This document shows, piece after piece, positions 34,186-44,627 of a DNA stretch of 64,000 nt. Source of the DNA: Nageia nagi (Eukaryota > Pinophyta); the NCBI GenBank assembly GCA_050084985.1, contig JBITNC010000001.1, positions 154,132,001-154,196,000 of the forward strand. Reading direction: 5' to 3'. Both the position numbers and the translations under genes were made by a program. Below the pieces are notes generated by a model. That model was not told the origin of the DNA and made no database searches. It was given only the letters and a program-made list of their open reading frames with translations. Each line of letters starts with the position of its first letter. The first letter of the stretch is position 1.

Positions 34186-35130
34186 TTCATATCACAAATT
34201 TTATCATGGTATTTATAAGACATTGGATGATGTGAACAAAAACATCCTGCAAAATTCACTCCCTCCACATGTAAAACCTCCACCCCCTCCACCCCCATCC
34301 CCACCCCCACTTGTTGGTGTAGAGGAGCATCAGTTATGAGATGTTATTGCTCATGATATCAATCAATTATAAGAAAAATACACCACATCCAAAGTATTCA
34401 TAGTTCCCCTAGCCATGTTATATGGTTTGCATAATTGATGCAAATCATAGTTGATACTATTAGGAGTGTTGATGGGGATATGTATGGTTTCAAGGCATGG
34501 AGAGATAATATGAGACAACATTATTTAGATGGTATCTCCACCCAAGAGGTAAATGAGTTAGGTATTACTAAAGCTACCCTTACTCACACTTCATTGATCT
34601 ATCTATTAGACAACCCATCCCACCTAATAAAGAAAGAATTCCCTATAATTGGTACATCCATCCTATGATAGCTAAAATTTTTTAGGCTCAATTATGGATG
34701 ATGTTTGATAAACCACCACATTCCAATTCTGATGTCCATTTGTATTTTGGGAAGAAAATATATGTTGAGTGTGTATTACAAAAATATATGAATTATTTTG
34801 ACATGAAACATAATCAAGGGATTGGTCATGGCTTGATGAAAAATAGACCTAGAGCATGGGTTAATCTAGGTTAACTTGCATGTCCTGCACCACTTATCCC
34901 TCCTCCTACTCCTTTTGTTCTTGCCCCAGCTTTTCATTAGGTAGTTATTTTAACATAAAGAGCATTGATTTAGGTGACCCATACTCTCACTAAAAAAGCT
35001 ACCCATGTGGTAGCTAATATTAGTGACGCTAGAGATGATGCTGGAGTTAGGGGATTTGCACCTCATTTTTGCTAGAGTTGCGATAGTATATGTGTTGGCC
35101 CTCTTTCAACTAATCACAAGATATCTTATA
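34186..35130 (+). pseudogene. Decayed unknown ORF with polyproline run
   Basis: The plus strand from about 34180 reads MDDSYHKFYHGIYKTLDDV, then a run of about seven prolines followed by SPPPLVG near 34275. After frameshifts it continues with a 77-residue open frame (34435-34668) containing VDGDMYGFKAWRDNMRQHYL and then SDVHLYFGKKIYVECVLQKY. No motif fits a family I can name. Stops and shifts show it is dead. Position next to the hAT gene suggests another mobile element passenger. Confidence 0.4.
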
Positions 35131-35931
35131 CAAAGATGATGTAAATGGATGATGTTGACCTTGTTGGGAGAGGTACATTTGCCATAATTTTAGTGTGTTT
35201 AATGCATAGAATAAAAAGATGATTTTTTGAAAATATGATCAGGGGCCAAAGACATAAAAATGGCCTTTAAATGATCAAAATACATTGAATACAGTGAAAA
35301 TTTGCAGCTCTAAAAATATGTAAATACGAAAAAATAAAGGAAAAATAGATAAACAATGAAAAAGAAATAAAAAATATAGGGAAAATACGTGATCAAAAAA
35401 TGGAAAATACAACAAATAAATGAACAAAAGATGGGTAAAGGATGGAAATTTGAGGAAAAAATATGATGCATAAAAAAATTAAAAAAATGCAATTTTGTTT
35501 TAACTTTTTCTATATAATATACTTATGTAATTACCATAAATGGTTAAATCATTCACATAAACAATCATATCATCTACCAACAACCAAATTACAAACACAT
35601 TCATATTTCATAAATCATATCATGGATATATGAAAATAAAAGGCATTTATAAAATGTCTATTAGTTCATAAGTTATAAATCTACTACTACTAGTATTGTC
35701 ACTACTGTGACACTATCCCATACACTCATGATTCATAATGCCACTAAGTGTCCACTGCTAACTTGCTAAGCACCAACAAAGTATAAAATACAAAATAATC
35801 ATAAATAACTAAAAATAATGTCTCATGAGTCATAACTCCATGTGTGGGCACTGGGGACTCATCAATATTTGTGGTATGGGGCTCTAGCCCTTTTACTATG
35901 CAATCAATCACCACCACTAGTACTACAACTA
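35131..35931. other. AT-rich sequence downstream of the hAT gene
   Basis: This probably contains the hAT 3' untranslated region and terminus, but no terminal inverted repeat or 8-bp duplication was identified. Frames here are low complexity. Confidence 0.3.
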
Positions 35932-36372
35932 CTAGTACAATGTACCACATGCTCCACTAATAGGTGTAGTAGGAGAATCAAAATGAAAAGGTGGTCTCAT
36001 AGGGGTAGTATTACTATGAAAAGGCAATCCTAAACTACTAGAACCACCACCAACACTCTTGTAGGGCTTTTGCCTAATCCTTTGGTATCAAATGAGTGGC
36101 TCATCATCATCAGGCTCACTCTCAATGTCTCAAAAAACTTGATGCTCATAAACTTGGTGAGGTCCAACACCATGATCAATATCCACAAGAGGAAATGCAT
36201 CAAAATGCTAATGCTCCTCCTCCACCTCCCCCTCCTCATCTTCTGTATGCTCCTCCTCCTTGCCCTCATTTGCAAGTTCATCTATCTCTTGCTCCATGTC
36301 AAGCCATTCTTCTCAAAAAGCTTCATGTAACTCCCCCTTTGGATCTACCACTACATCCACTAAAGGTGCATC
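35932..36372 (-). pseudogene. hAT gene exon 6: acidic C-terminal tail
   Basis: It encodes DAPLVDVVVDPKGELHEAF, then a Glu-rich stretch, then SVGGGSSSLGLPF and a stop near 35934. Its original acceptor TTTTTTTGATAG lies across the LTR element at 39012-39023: the element inserted one base into the exon, duplicating GATGC. Confidence 0.65.
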
Positions 36373-36692
36373 TGTTATGAACAAAGTTCCCAAAATAGCA
36401 TAAAATCACCAAAGAGAGAGCTCAACGCATTGAATAAGAGATAAAATCTGTAATAAGCCACTTCGAGGGGGCAACCTCCTTTGTAATAAGCCACTTCGAG
36501 GGGGCAACCTCCTTTACTTCACATCAATTACACAACAATAGACATCTTCAAATGATAATACCTCCTTAGTATATATAGGAGTCCAAGGGGTGCCACTACA
36601 ATGAAAGGACACTAGCCGACATACAATAATAATGTAAGGAAATAATAATAACCATAGCCGACCTAACAATAATAATGTATAGGGACCTAACA
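36373..36692 (-). repeat. 3' LTR of copy B
   Basis: 320 bp; on the minus strand it starts TGTTAGGTCCC and ends TTCATAACA. It differs from the other LTR only at 36549 (C, against T at 38862). It contains two direct copies of GTAATAAGCCACTTCGAGGG on the plus strand. Confidence 0.95.
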
Positions 36693-36706
36693 TGCCCCTC
36701 TCCTTC
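36693..36706 (-). other. Polypurine tract, copy B
   Basis: The minus strand reads GAAGGAGAGGGGCA directly before the 3' LTR. It would prime plus-strand synthesis. Confidence 0.8.
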
Positions 36707-36721
36707 AAAAAAATGTTGTCC

Positions 36722-37648
36722 TCAACATTTTAGTAGTTCTGGATGCTTCTGTAGAAATTTCTCATCTTCCCATGTGGAATATTCAGCCATTGCCATATTT
36801 TTACTTTCAACCTTCCTTGCCATCCTAAAAGCCATCTCTAAGGATGTTGGTTCAAATAGATGCACCTCATGTTGAATTTTATCCTTTAAGATTCCCATAA
36901 AGAGATCCAAAAATCTATCATCTGGTATATCCTTCACTCTAAGACTCAACTTTTGAAATTATTGAATGTGCTCCATCACTGAACCTTCTTGCCTTAGATT
37001 TATCAATTGAGTAAAGAAGGAATTATTCTTAACATCCTCATGGTAGGCTATCAGTTCCTCTGTAAAAATGGACCAAGATATAATAGAACCCTTTTTACGT
37101 TCACAAAGCCATTGGTACCATACAACCTGCTCAGGCTCTAGATACAAGGATGCAATAGTTACTTTTTGTGATGTTGGTACTTGGTGTAGATCAAAAAAGT
37201 GCTCCATTTGAAATATCCAAGTGATGGGGTCCCTTCCATCAAACTTCCTCATGTCGATCTTGGGGATTTGGATTCCCCTTGAGAACCATGCTTGATTACT
37301 TCCATCAGTAGAAGCATATCCTCCTGAATTAGGCTTATTAATGAAGGGTTTATCTCCTTGAATAATATCATTATTTACCTGATAACCCTGGGCCATATCA
37401 ACATCTTTAGGAATATTTACCTCTGGGTTTTGTATGAGTTGAAAAATCTTTTCCATATATTGATCCATTTTAGTTGCCAACTCTTTTGTCAAATCCCTTT
37501 TTAATTCCTCCATATCACCCTTTTTTACACACTCTTTAACCAATTCTTCCACTTGGGATATTCGAAAGAATATGTCTTCACTTTTTGCCGTAGTCATGGA
37601 TGAACCCTCTAGAGGTCTAGTTGGTGTAGCAATTTTTTTCGGTGGCAT
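36722..37648 (-). pseudogene. gag fused to chromodomain tail, copy B (one nonsense codon)
   Basis: A 308-codon frame starting MPPKKIATPTRPLEG. An N-terminal helical Lys/Glu-rich part (MEELKRDLTKELATKMDQ) is followed by IQIPKIDMRKFDGRDPITWI, FQMEHFFDLHQVPTSQKV and HEDVKNNSFFTQLINLRQEG, which is the plant gag capsid domain. A TAA at 36959-36961 interrupts it after EHIQ; copy A has CAA there. The frame resumes through DIPDDRFLDLFMGILKDK to MARKVESKNMAMA. It then joins in frame to EYSTWEDEKFLQKHPELLKC, the C-terminal chromodomain end of a chromovirus integrase. No zinc knuckle is left. It is predicted to package element RNA. Confidence 0.85.
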
Positions 37649-37669
37649 TTTGACTAAGTATTCTAGGGG

Positions 37670-37905
37670 TCTCCCTATATACGCCAGGTACGTGGGAGCT
37701 CAATTCTGTGCTAGTGCTGTCTAATGCACAACCGTTCGAAAAGGGCCCTTGCTAATATACTCGCGGTATGTGAGGGAATCCTAAAGGACCTCTCTATATA
37801 CCATGTACGTGCATGAGCATGATGGCCTCTCTATATACTCAAAGGTACGTGAGAGAATCCAACAGTGGCCTAAGCGATATACTGCGAGTACGTTGTAGGA
37901 GACCA
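37670..37905 (-). repeat. Leader repeats with GTACGT cores, copy B
   Basis: Five units of about 45-60 bp, in plus-strand form CTCTCTATATAC-N-GGTACGTG-AGAGAATCC, at about 37674, 37755, 37795, 37830 and 37880. Each combines a TATATAC word with GTACGT or GTATGT. They lie in the leader between primer site and gag and are also found, decayed, in copy A. Confidence 0.6.
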
Positions 37906-38671
37906 CAATTCCTCGGGATGCAGTGCTGGCAAAGTAACGATAGCTCCTATGTTTAAAGATGCCAGAACACATCTATACCTAAAAGAATCTACTCTTTCTT
38001 TTCTTTCCAATAGCTTATGAATCACCCCAAATAGACCTTCCAATCAAAATATATGCAAATTTAAAGAAATAAATAAATAAATTGTACCTTTTTAAATCGT
38101 GATTTGGAGACTGTTCTATTATCCAACCTTCTAACTGATGTAAATATGAAATTTCGGCCCTTTAGAGTCTGAAATTTATACCTATGGTAGCCTCAGATGT
38201 CTTCTTTTCAATGCCATAGATTTCGTCAAATTCTGATAGTCCAAGAGGAAATGACTACAATTTTCCCAAAATGTGCTGATTTTTGGATTTTTTTGAAGAG
38301 CGAACTTGTATGAAGTGCCTTGTGTCACCTGTTTATTCTCAGACCTTGAAAATTGTAACAGATAAACTTTAGTATATAACCTAACCAATACAATAGGTTT
38401 CACCGTTTTTGGAGCTGTAAAACTTCAGATATACCCTTTTTAGCTAGAACACCTGTTTCAGACCTGCTTTTGCGACTAGTCACAAACCTTAACTTCCCCT
38501 GAGTGTAACTTAAAAAATATAGCGAATTAGGAGCTGAAATTTTAACCGAAACTTCTTCGTTATGTCTTCAAAAAACCCAATAAATTTCAAAATCTGAATC
38601 CTCCCGAAACAAAATTGGTAGCGAAAATGCCACGATGACTAGTTTTGAGCTGTGAAACCCTAGAATCGTCT

Positions 38672-38683
38672 GCTCTGGTACCA
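38672..38683 (-). promoter_or_regulatory. Primer-binding site, initiator tRNA-Met type, copy B
   Basis: The minus strand reads TGGTACCAGAGC two bases after the LTR. It differs at one position from the TGGTATCAGAGC complement of the plant initiator tRNA-Met 3' end. Confidence 0.85.
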
Positions 38684-38685
38684 AA

Positions 38686-39005
38686 TGTTATGAACAAAGT
38701 TCCCAAAATAGCATAAAATCACCAAAGAGAGAGCTCAACGCATTGAATAAGAGATAAAATCTGTAATAAGCCACTTCGAGGGGGCAACCTCCTTTGTAAT
38801 AAGCCACTTCGAGGGGGCAACCTCCTTTACTTCACATCAATTACACAACAATAGACATCTTTAAATGATAATACCTCCTTAGTATATATAGGAGTCCAAG
38901 GGGTGCCACTACAATGAAAGGACACTAGCCGACATACAATAATAATGTAAGGAAATAATAATAACCATAGCCGACCTAACAATAATAATGTATAGGGACC
39001 TAACA
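38686..39005 (-). repeat. 5' LTR of copy B
   Basis: 320 bp with the same TG...CA ends as the 3' LTR and a single substitution at 38862. It is followed outside by the target duplication GCATC (39006-39010). Confidence 0.95.
38883..38890 (-). promoter_or_regulatory. LTR TATA box, copy B
   Basis: TATATATA within the 5' LTR, about 200 bp before its end on the transcribed (minus) strand. The same box occurs in every LTR copy of this family in the window. Confidence 0.5.
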
Positions 39006-39125
39006 GCATCACTATCAAAAAAATAAAAAATAAGTCAACATTTATAATTTTATAGGACCTATCAAGATATTTTAAAAATCACATGTAGGGGGGTGCTAGG
39101 TGGGAGTAAAAATGAAGAAGATAAC

Positions 39126-39251
39126 CTATATGAGGGATCAATGGTAGTTAAGTTAATGGGCTCATCCTCATCCTTATTTTGTAGTTGCTTCACATGCAAT
39201 TGTAGGTTGACATAAATGTACACAATATCATTCAAGCGTTGTGTTTTCAAC
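39126..39251 (-). pseudogene. hAT gene exon 5
   Basis: It follows the acceptor ATGTTAATAG and encodes RLKTQRLNDIVYIYVNLQLH then a DEDEPINLTTIDPSY segment. It corresponds to the KAEKLVAVHSSLRL exon of the other hAT copy near 5330. Confidence 0.7.
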
Positions 39252-39365
39252 CTATTAACATAAAAAAATGAGGTAATAATAATTGAGAGTGATATTCGAG
39301 AAGAAATTTCCATTGCATTTTGAAAGTTGATAGGAATCACAATTGGAATGAATCAAATTACTAAC

Positions 39366-39504
39366 CTATTATGCTTCTTGGAGTGAATTTTTCAAATGCT
39401 CTCTAATTGTGCTCACATCTTGAAGTGCTACACATTTGACTAAGGATGTGAATGGCAAGTCTTTGCAAATCAGGTGTTTCACCCTCAACATTTGCCCACC
39501 ATAA
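39366..39504 (-). pseudogene. hAT gene exon 4: C-terminal dimerisation signature
   Basis: Bounded by TTTTTATAG and a TAG|GTTAG donor. It encodes WWANVEGETPDLQRLAIHIL followed by SQMCSTSRCEHN, the conserved hAT C-terminal hydrophobic patch (W....LQ.LA...LS...S...CE.N). One stop follows EHN where a Trp codon is usual. Confidence 0.8.
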
Positions 39505-39604
39505 CTATAAAAAATGTAGTAATATCAAATAAAAAAACATTAAATATTTAAATGCCTAAATGTATAAACTTAAAACTAGTGCATGAAATTTGTATTTTTT
39601 TCAC

Positions 39605-40297
39605 CTAGAGCAATCATGAAATGTGCCTCTCTAGCGAATTGATACCCAAAGAGGCCTCTTAAGTGCTTGTATTACTCAAGCTCCTTGAAGATTTTGGATT
39701 GACTGGTAGGATCCTAAATGATACCAGTTACACATTTTGTAAGCCCCAAGTTAGCATGAGTATTAGCCTTGTATTTTGAGTTTGGTGCAAAATACAAGAT
39801 AGGGTTTAAGATGGCCCCTACTCCATGAATAGGGTGATACAACATATTCCACCACTATTCATCAATGAGAGCCCAAAACTCCATGTGCTTATTACCAAAC
39901 TCATTATCCTCATTAGGTGGTCAATATAATAATGCATTATGGCCTCCTTGACCCTAGCCATAGCCTCATACAAATAGCCCATAGTGGGCCTATCACTATC
40001 AACTAGATGTAGGACTCATACAAGTGGTCCTATGATGCTACAAATCTCTTTGAGCATCACCCAAAAATCATCCATGGATATCAATGAAGACACAACCATA
40101 CCCTCTAGCCTCATGCTCATGGTTGTATCACTTCACTCTCTAGAAATAAACATGGAACACAACTCATGCATGTTCCAAAATAGCAACTGAAGGCTAATGA
40201 AATTGGAGGTAAAATGTGTAACTCCTAGGTGCAACAAGTCCTTGTCATTGGTGTACCTCCTCATCATATTAATAATAATGGTTTTATTATAAATATA
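39605..40297 (-). pseudogene. hAT gene exon 3: helical domain
   Basis: It begins after TTACCAAG and encodes YIYNKTIIINMMRRYTNDKD, LGVTHFTSNFISLQLLFWNM and later DSDRPTMGYLYEAMARVKEA. These are standard blocks of plant DUF659 hAT transposases. Several stops and a frameshift near 39850 break the second half. Confidence 0.75.
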
Positions 40298-40401
40298 CTT
40301 GGTAACACAAGATAAGAAATTAAGAATCAATATAGTCTAAGAGTAAGAATATAAGATAAGAAAAAAATATGATAAGATAAAACAAGATAAGATAGATGTA
40401 C

Positions 40402-40800
40402 CTCATGATTGTCCTAGCTTGGTCAACCACCTCTTTCACCCAAGCCATTTTTCTTATGTCCTCCAAAAGAAGATCAATGCAATGACAAGCACATGGAGTC
40501 TAGTATAAGGAGGGATACATATTCATGAGGTTGCTACCTACTACAACATAACTAGAAGCATTATCTATGATCACTTGGACAACATGCTTTGGCTCCACCT
40601 CCTTCACAAATTGATCCAATAAGTCACATAACAAGTTTGCATCTTTTTCCTTATCGGATGCATCAATGGATTTCTTAAATATTGTCCCATATTTGGAGTA
40701 TACCAAAAAATTAGTCAAGCTTCTACTCTTACTATCTGACCACCCACCAGATAGTATTTTGCAACCCAATAACTTCCAAGATTATTCAATATCAACCATT
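40402..40800 (-). pseudogene. hAT gene exon 2: DUF659 catalytic core part
   Basis: The acceptor TTTTTAG is at 40801. The frame encodes GCKILSGGWSDSKSRSLTNF, then DASDKEKDANLLCDLLDQFV, then VQVIIDNASSYVVVG and finally CACHCIDLLLEDIRK. The Asp residues in WSD and IDNAS are the expected catalytic acidic positions of hAT enzymes. A donor reading GAG|GTACAT closes it. One stop precedes SWKLLG. Confidence 0.8.
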
Positions 40801-40913
40801 CTAAAAATAGTAAAATAAAAATAAAATAAATTATAAAATAATTAAATAAAAAAAGTAATTTAAAAAATGTAATACATATTGTCTATTGAAATTTGATATC
40901 ACTATTTATGTAC

Positions 40914-41553
40914 CTATCATGGATTTCTTTCTTGAGATCTTTCATGAGAGACCCTTGCATTTTTGCATGAGTAGGGCCCACATACCTAGGTCCAATGTTA
41001 GCCACTGCATTGATCATTGGTTGCCAAAATACACTCCTAGTAATGTGGATTGGAACTCCTTCATAATAGATCAATTTTTCCAACATCAAATCAACTTCTT
41101 TATTCTCATTCTTTAGCATACTCATAATGGATGGTTGGGATCTAGAGTTGTCAGGAGTTGAAAGTAGGAATGGAATCCAACCCTTCTTAGGTATCCACTT
41201 CCACTAGGTCTACTAGCACTTGTACTTGCACTTGCACTACCACCTATACTTGGACTGGACAAATTTCCACTTGAAGAGCTTATCCCTCCTACCTCCATTC
41301 AAAATGATTATTTCCTCTCTTTTTTCTCAACAATAGAATATAAGGCTCTAATTGCATGCAAAGAAAGATTTGGAGTTGCTTTTGGGCAACTCTCTACATT
41401 ACTCCTTGGTCTCTCAAAAAGATGCCCTTTGAACCTTGTAATTATTCCTTGGATAGGTTTGCCACATAGATTACAACTAAAATGTTGAGAATTACCATGA
41501 ACCCCCTTAATTGGAGTCACATATTACCAAAACCCATCCAACTCCTTTGGCAT
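40914..41553 (-). pseudogene. hAT gene exon 1: BED zinc finger and Ser-rich linker
   Basis: It starts with MPKELDGFW, a stop codon, then YVTPIKGVHG. The zinc finger is FSCNLCGKPIQGIITRFKGH with a later His and the Cys of SNVESCPK, as in BED fingers. It is followed by a Ser/Gly/Ala linker and by YYEGVPIHITRSVFWQPMIN, the start of the DUF659 region. It ends at a donor reading GATAG|GTACAT on the minus strand. Confidence 0.75.
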
Positions 41554-42275
41554 TTTGGGGTCTTGGAAAATCTCCCTCAATCAATAATGCTTTAGCTCCT
41601 CTCTAGCTCCTCTCTCTTTCTCCAAGCCTTGTAAAGAAAAAATGAGGGGAAAAACCCTTCCCCCCCTTTATTCCTTCTCCCTAGCCACCTAGCATAGCCC
41701 ACATTTTTGTGGTGTATTCAACATGTTTTAGCTATTTAAATGGCATTTAGATGGAAAAAAAAAGTTTTTGGCATATTTCCCTTCTAAACACGGGTTTTGT
41801 CTCTATCGAACCACATCTTTTGCTCTTAAGACACATTTTTTTCATGTTTAAATGCTATTTTTAGATGCAAAAAATGCTAAAAATGGTGGGTATGATGGGG
41901 TGTTTTAAGTTAAATCTTTCTTGCATATTCATGATATCTTTCACATTTAAATGACACATTTTGGAGTAAAAAATGCATCTAAGATGGTTTGTAAAATTTG
42001 TGGCCATCCTACATTTTTTCCATGTATTCAACATTGTTTTCATGTCTTTTCCCCATTTATACATAATTTAAACATCCCATATTTTGAAGTTAAATACAAT
42101 TTTTTTTCCAATTTTTTGAGGAAAATTTGGAATTTTCCCAAAAATGGAAAAACCATCATTTTTCATGTTTAAACACCATTTTTTATTCTATGGTTTAATG
42201 TATGTAATGTGTATTTCTAAATTAATTTGAATTATATCTATTTTAAAATTTAAATACCTTTTTATTTTTTTATCA
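41554..42275 (-). other. 5' flank of the hAT gene with CATGTTTAAA words
   Basis: No coding frame. Similar words (CATGTTTTAGCTATTTAAATG at 41728, CATGTTTAAATGCTATTTTT near 41843, CACATTTAAATGACACATTTT near 41951, CATGTTTAAACACCATTTTTT near 42167) recur at about 100-200 bp spacing. They may be subterminal repeats of the hAT element, but its end was not found. Confidence 0.35.
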
Positions 42276-43190
42276 TAAATGATGGGAGGCTCCACTTTAG
42301 GCCATCTCATAGAGCTTTTATGACATTGACTCCTAGATCTATGAGCACACCTTACGAGGTAAATAAATATACAAAGTTTAACAATTTTCATGTTAATTTT
42401 GTTAGATATTATTCACATCTAAATATGTACATGTGTATGCTAAAAAAGGATTTCCTATTTGAGGTAGATGTGCATCTTGATATGACTACATTTGATTGAT
42501 GAGAGGGCATATTAATGGTTGAGCCTTTAGTTTCCACCACTCCATAGGTTGTCACTCATATGTCTACTTCATTTTAGTTAATTTTTTAAAATGCATTATT
42601 ATGTGTGTATCCAATTTGTAGGTATTAAGTAATTCCATATTAATTTTATTAGATGTTATGTGAATGTGAATGTGTACATTGAAAAATAAATTCTATTCTA
42701 GGTAGGCGTCCATCCTGAGATGATAACATTCGATTGATGAGAGGGCATTTTGATGGTTGAGCTTTCAGTATCCACCACTCCATACTTTTTCACTCAAATA
42801 TGTACTTAATGTGTATGTATGCAATTTTTAGGTCTTAAAAAATCTATATCCATTTAAAAACCTTTATTTTATTCAATAGTTCTTTATTTGATCTTGTAGG
42901 ATGCTATTTCTCATGCATTTCATATCGATGAGATTGGTACATCATCTACACAATAGGATACAATTATTGAGGGAGGATCTTAGCATCATGATATGGTAAT
43001 AGTTATGTGCATTTTTAAAACTTATTGATAGATTAAATTTATTTTATTAAATATTAAAAGGAATTACAAATATGAATGATAATATATGCTAACTTAATTT
43101 TATTTGTGTTATGCAACATGAGGCATCTACATCAGTTGAAAAGAGGAGGAGGATCAATGATGGAGATACATCTAAGCCTAGATAGATAGA
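42276..43190 (+). pseudogene. Possible multi-exon remnant of unknown gene
   Basis: Short exon-like pieces with plausible splice sites: GRLHFRPSHRAFMTLTPRS near 42290 with a donor GAG|GTAAAT at 42358; a VGVHPEMITFD piece at 42705; DAISHAFHIDEIGTSS after a TTGTAG acceptor at 42900; and STSVEKRRRINDGDTSKPR with a stop near 43180. The second piece is present twice, so the gene was rearranged. The family is not recognised; a transposon-borne gene is likely. Confidence 0.35.
42390..42815 (+). repeat. Tandem duplication, ~235-bp unit
   Basis: The block from TTAATTTTGTTAGATATTA to CCACTCCATAGG (42393-42551) recurs at about 42633-42785. The shared core TTGATTGATGAGAGGGCAT at 42492 and 42731 shows the pairing. 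Confidence 0.7.
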
Positions 43191-44627
43191 TCTAGGATTG
43201 ATTATGTAGTTATTATTTTTGTATGTTATTTATAGATCATGGTATATGTAAATGGACATTGGAATTATTATGGACTTTGGACATTTTTTTCATGGTGTTG
43301 TTATGTTATTATTGTGGACTTTGAATATTGTTATATTATGGACTTTGGACATTGTTATTATGGAGTTCGGACATTGTTAGTGTGGACTAGATGCTATTAT
43401 TACATGGAATAGATATTTTTATGTACTTTTTCACATAATTATTATGATGTTGTTATGCTTTTATGTATTTTTCACACAATAATTATAATGTTGTTATGTA
43501 TTTTCATCTCTCCATATTTCTTTTAAGTACAATTATTGTAATATTACAAGTTTAAAAATGTTGTAATATATATTACTAAACAACAAGTTTACAAATGTTG
43601 TAATAACTAAACAAAAAGTTTACTAAACAATAATTTTTAGATAATGTTAAATTTTACAAATGTTGTAATAACTAAATGATAAGTTTACTAAACAACAAGT
43701 TTATAGGTTTACAATTTTTGAAAGATTATAAATAGAAGTTTATAAGTTGTAATATATACTACTAAAAAACAAGTTTACAATTAGGTATATAAGTACATAA
43801 CAAGTTTATAAGATAACAACTTTACAAGTTTACAAGATAATAATTTTACAAGTTAACAAGACAACAAGTTTACAAGATAACAACTTTACAAGTTTATAAG
43901 TTTACAAGATAAAAACTTTACAAGTTTACAAGATAATTAGTTAACGATTTTACAAATGTTGTAATATATATTACTAAACAACAAGTATAATTACAAATAT
44001 TATCTATAACTACAACAACAACAAATGTTGATCATATAATACATGTTATCTAAAACTATAACAACAACACATATAATTACAAATTTTATCTATAACAACA
44101 AGAAGTTTACAAATGTTGATCATATAACTAAATTTTTATACTTATATTTCATACTCCTTTGAGATATAGGTTATTTTAAGTTAAGATTCATCTTTTCATG
44201 TAGGATACTCTCTTATAAAATAAGTTAAAACCTAATCATAGGAAGCCTTAATGGTGAAAACTAAGCATCAAAGATAATTAGAAGAGATTTTTGAATCTAT
44301 CACTCCAATAACATAATCTTCCATATATCCTTGTTAACATAGTCTTCCTTATAGGCTACCTTATCAAATGCCATTCCCTATAGCATGTCACATTTTATTT
44401 CTTTTACCTATGCAACCATTCTTGGTTTAAGGGTAAATGAAACCTCCCAAACTCATGTATCTACCACATTGATCTCATCCCTCCAACTTGTGGTCAATCC
44501 ACTCAAAATTTATCCTTCTTAATTAAAGGAAAATCCACCTACCCTAGTTTATAATATATATTACTGAATAGCAAGTTTAACGAAATATTTACAGAAAGGT
44601 TTACTTAAATATAATCAAGAAAGTTAT
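43191..44627. repeat. AT-rich degenerate repeats (ACAAGTTTACAA)
   Basis: At 43290-43400 a GGACTTTGGACATTGTTAT word repeats four times. From 43550 to 44130 many imperfect copies of AACAAGTTTACAAGATAACAA form a loose tandem array with 12-25 bp spacing. No gene is seen from there to the tRNA-like sequence. Confidence 0.55.

Larger units (their letters stand above)
36373..39005 (-). mobile_element. Gag-only LTR retrotransposon, copy B (young, nested in hAT)
   Basis: Complete element of 2633 bp with two 320-bp LTRs that differ at one position, and a 5-bp target duplication GCATC at 36368-36372 and 39006-39010. On the minus strand the order is 5' LTR (38686-39005), primer site, ~1 kb leader, Gag-chromodomain-tail frame, polypurine tract and 3' LTR (36373-36692). 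No protease, RT, RNase H or integrase is present, so it must be mobilised by enzymes of a relative. Copy A (26924-29365) has the same deletion. Transcription would use the LTR TATA box. Confidence 0.93.
35932..41553 (-). pseudogene. hAT transposase gene (BED-DUF659-dimerisation), six exons, interrupted
   Basis: Domains run in order on the minus strand. Exon 1 starts at the ATG at 41553 and holds a BED zinc finger. Exon 2 has DUF659 with WSD and DNASSYV. Exon 3 carries the all-helical middle. Exon 4 has the dimerisation signature WWANVEGETPDLQRLAIHIL. Exon 5 has RLKTQRLNDIVYIYVNL, and exon 6 an acidic tail. Exon joins use GT/AG sites and keep phase. In-frame stops (for example the codon after DGFW near 41517, and several in exon 6) and the LTR element inside intron/exon 6 show it is inactive. 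The product would cut and paste hAT DNA in the nucleus. No terminal repeats were located. Confidence 0.8.

Noticed and set aside
36030-36380. Pro/His/Leu-rich frames on both strands
   Set aside because: They are out-of-frame readings of hAT exon 6, whose acidic tail (GAG/GAA codons) gives Pro/Leu runs in other frames.
43550-44130. Possible CRISPR-like or true satellite array
   Set aside because: Units are degenerate AT-rich words with irregular spacing; there are no constant repeats with unique spacers, and the context is a plant genome.
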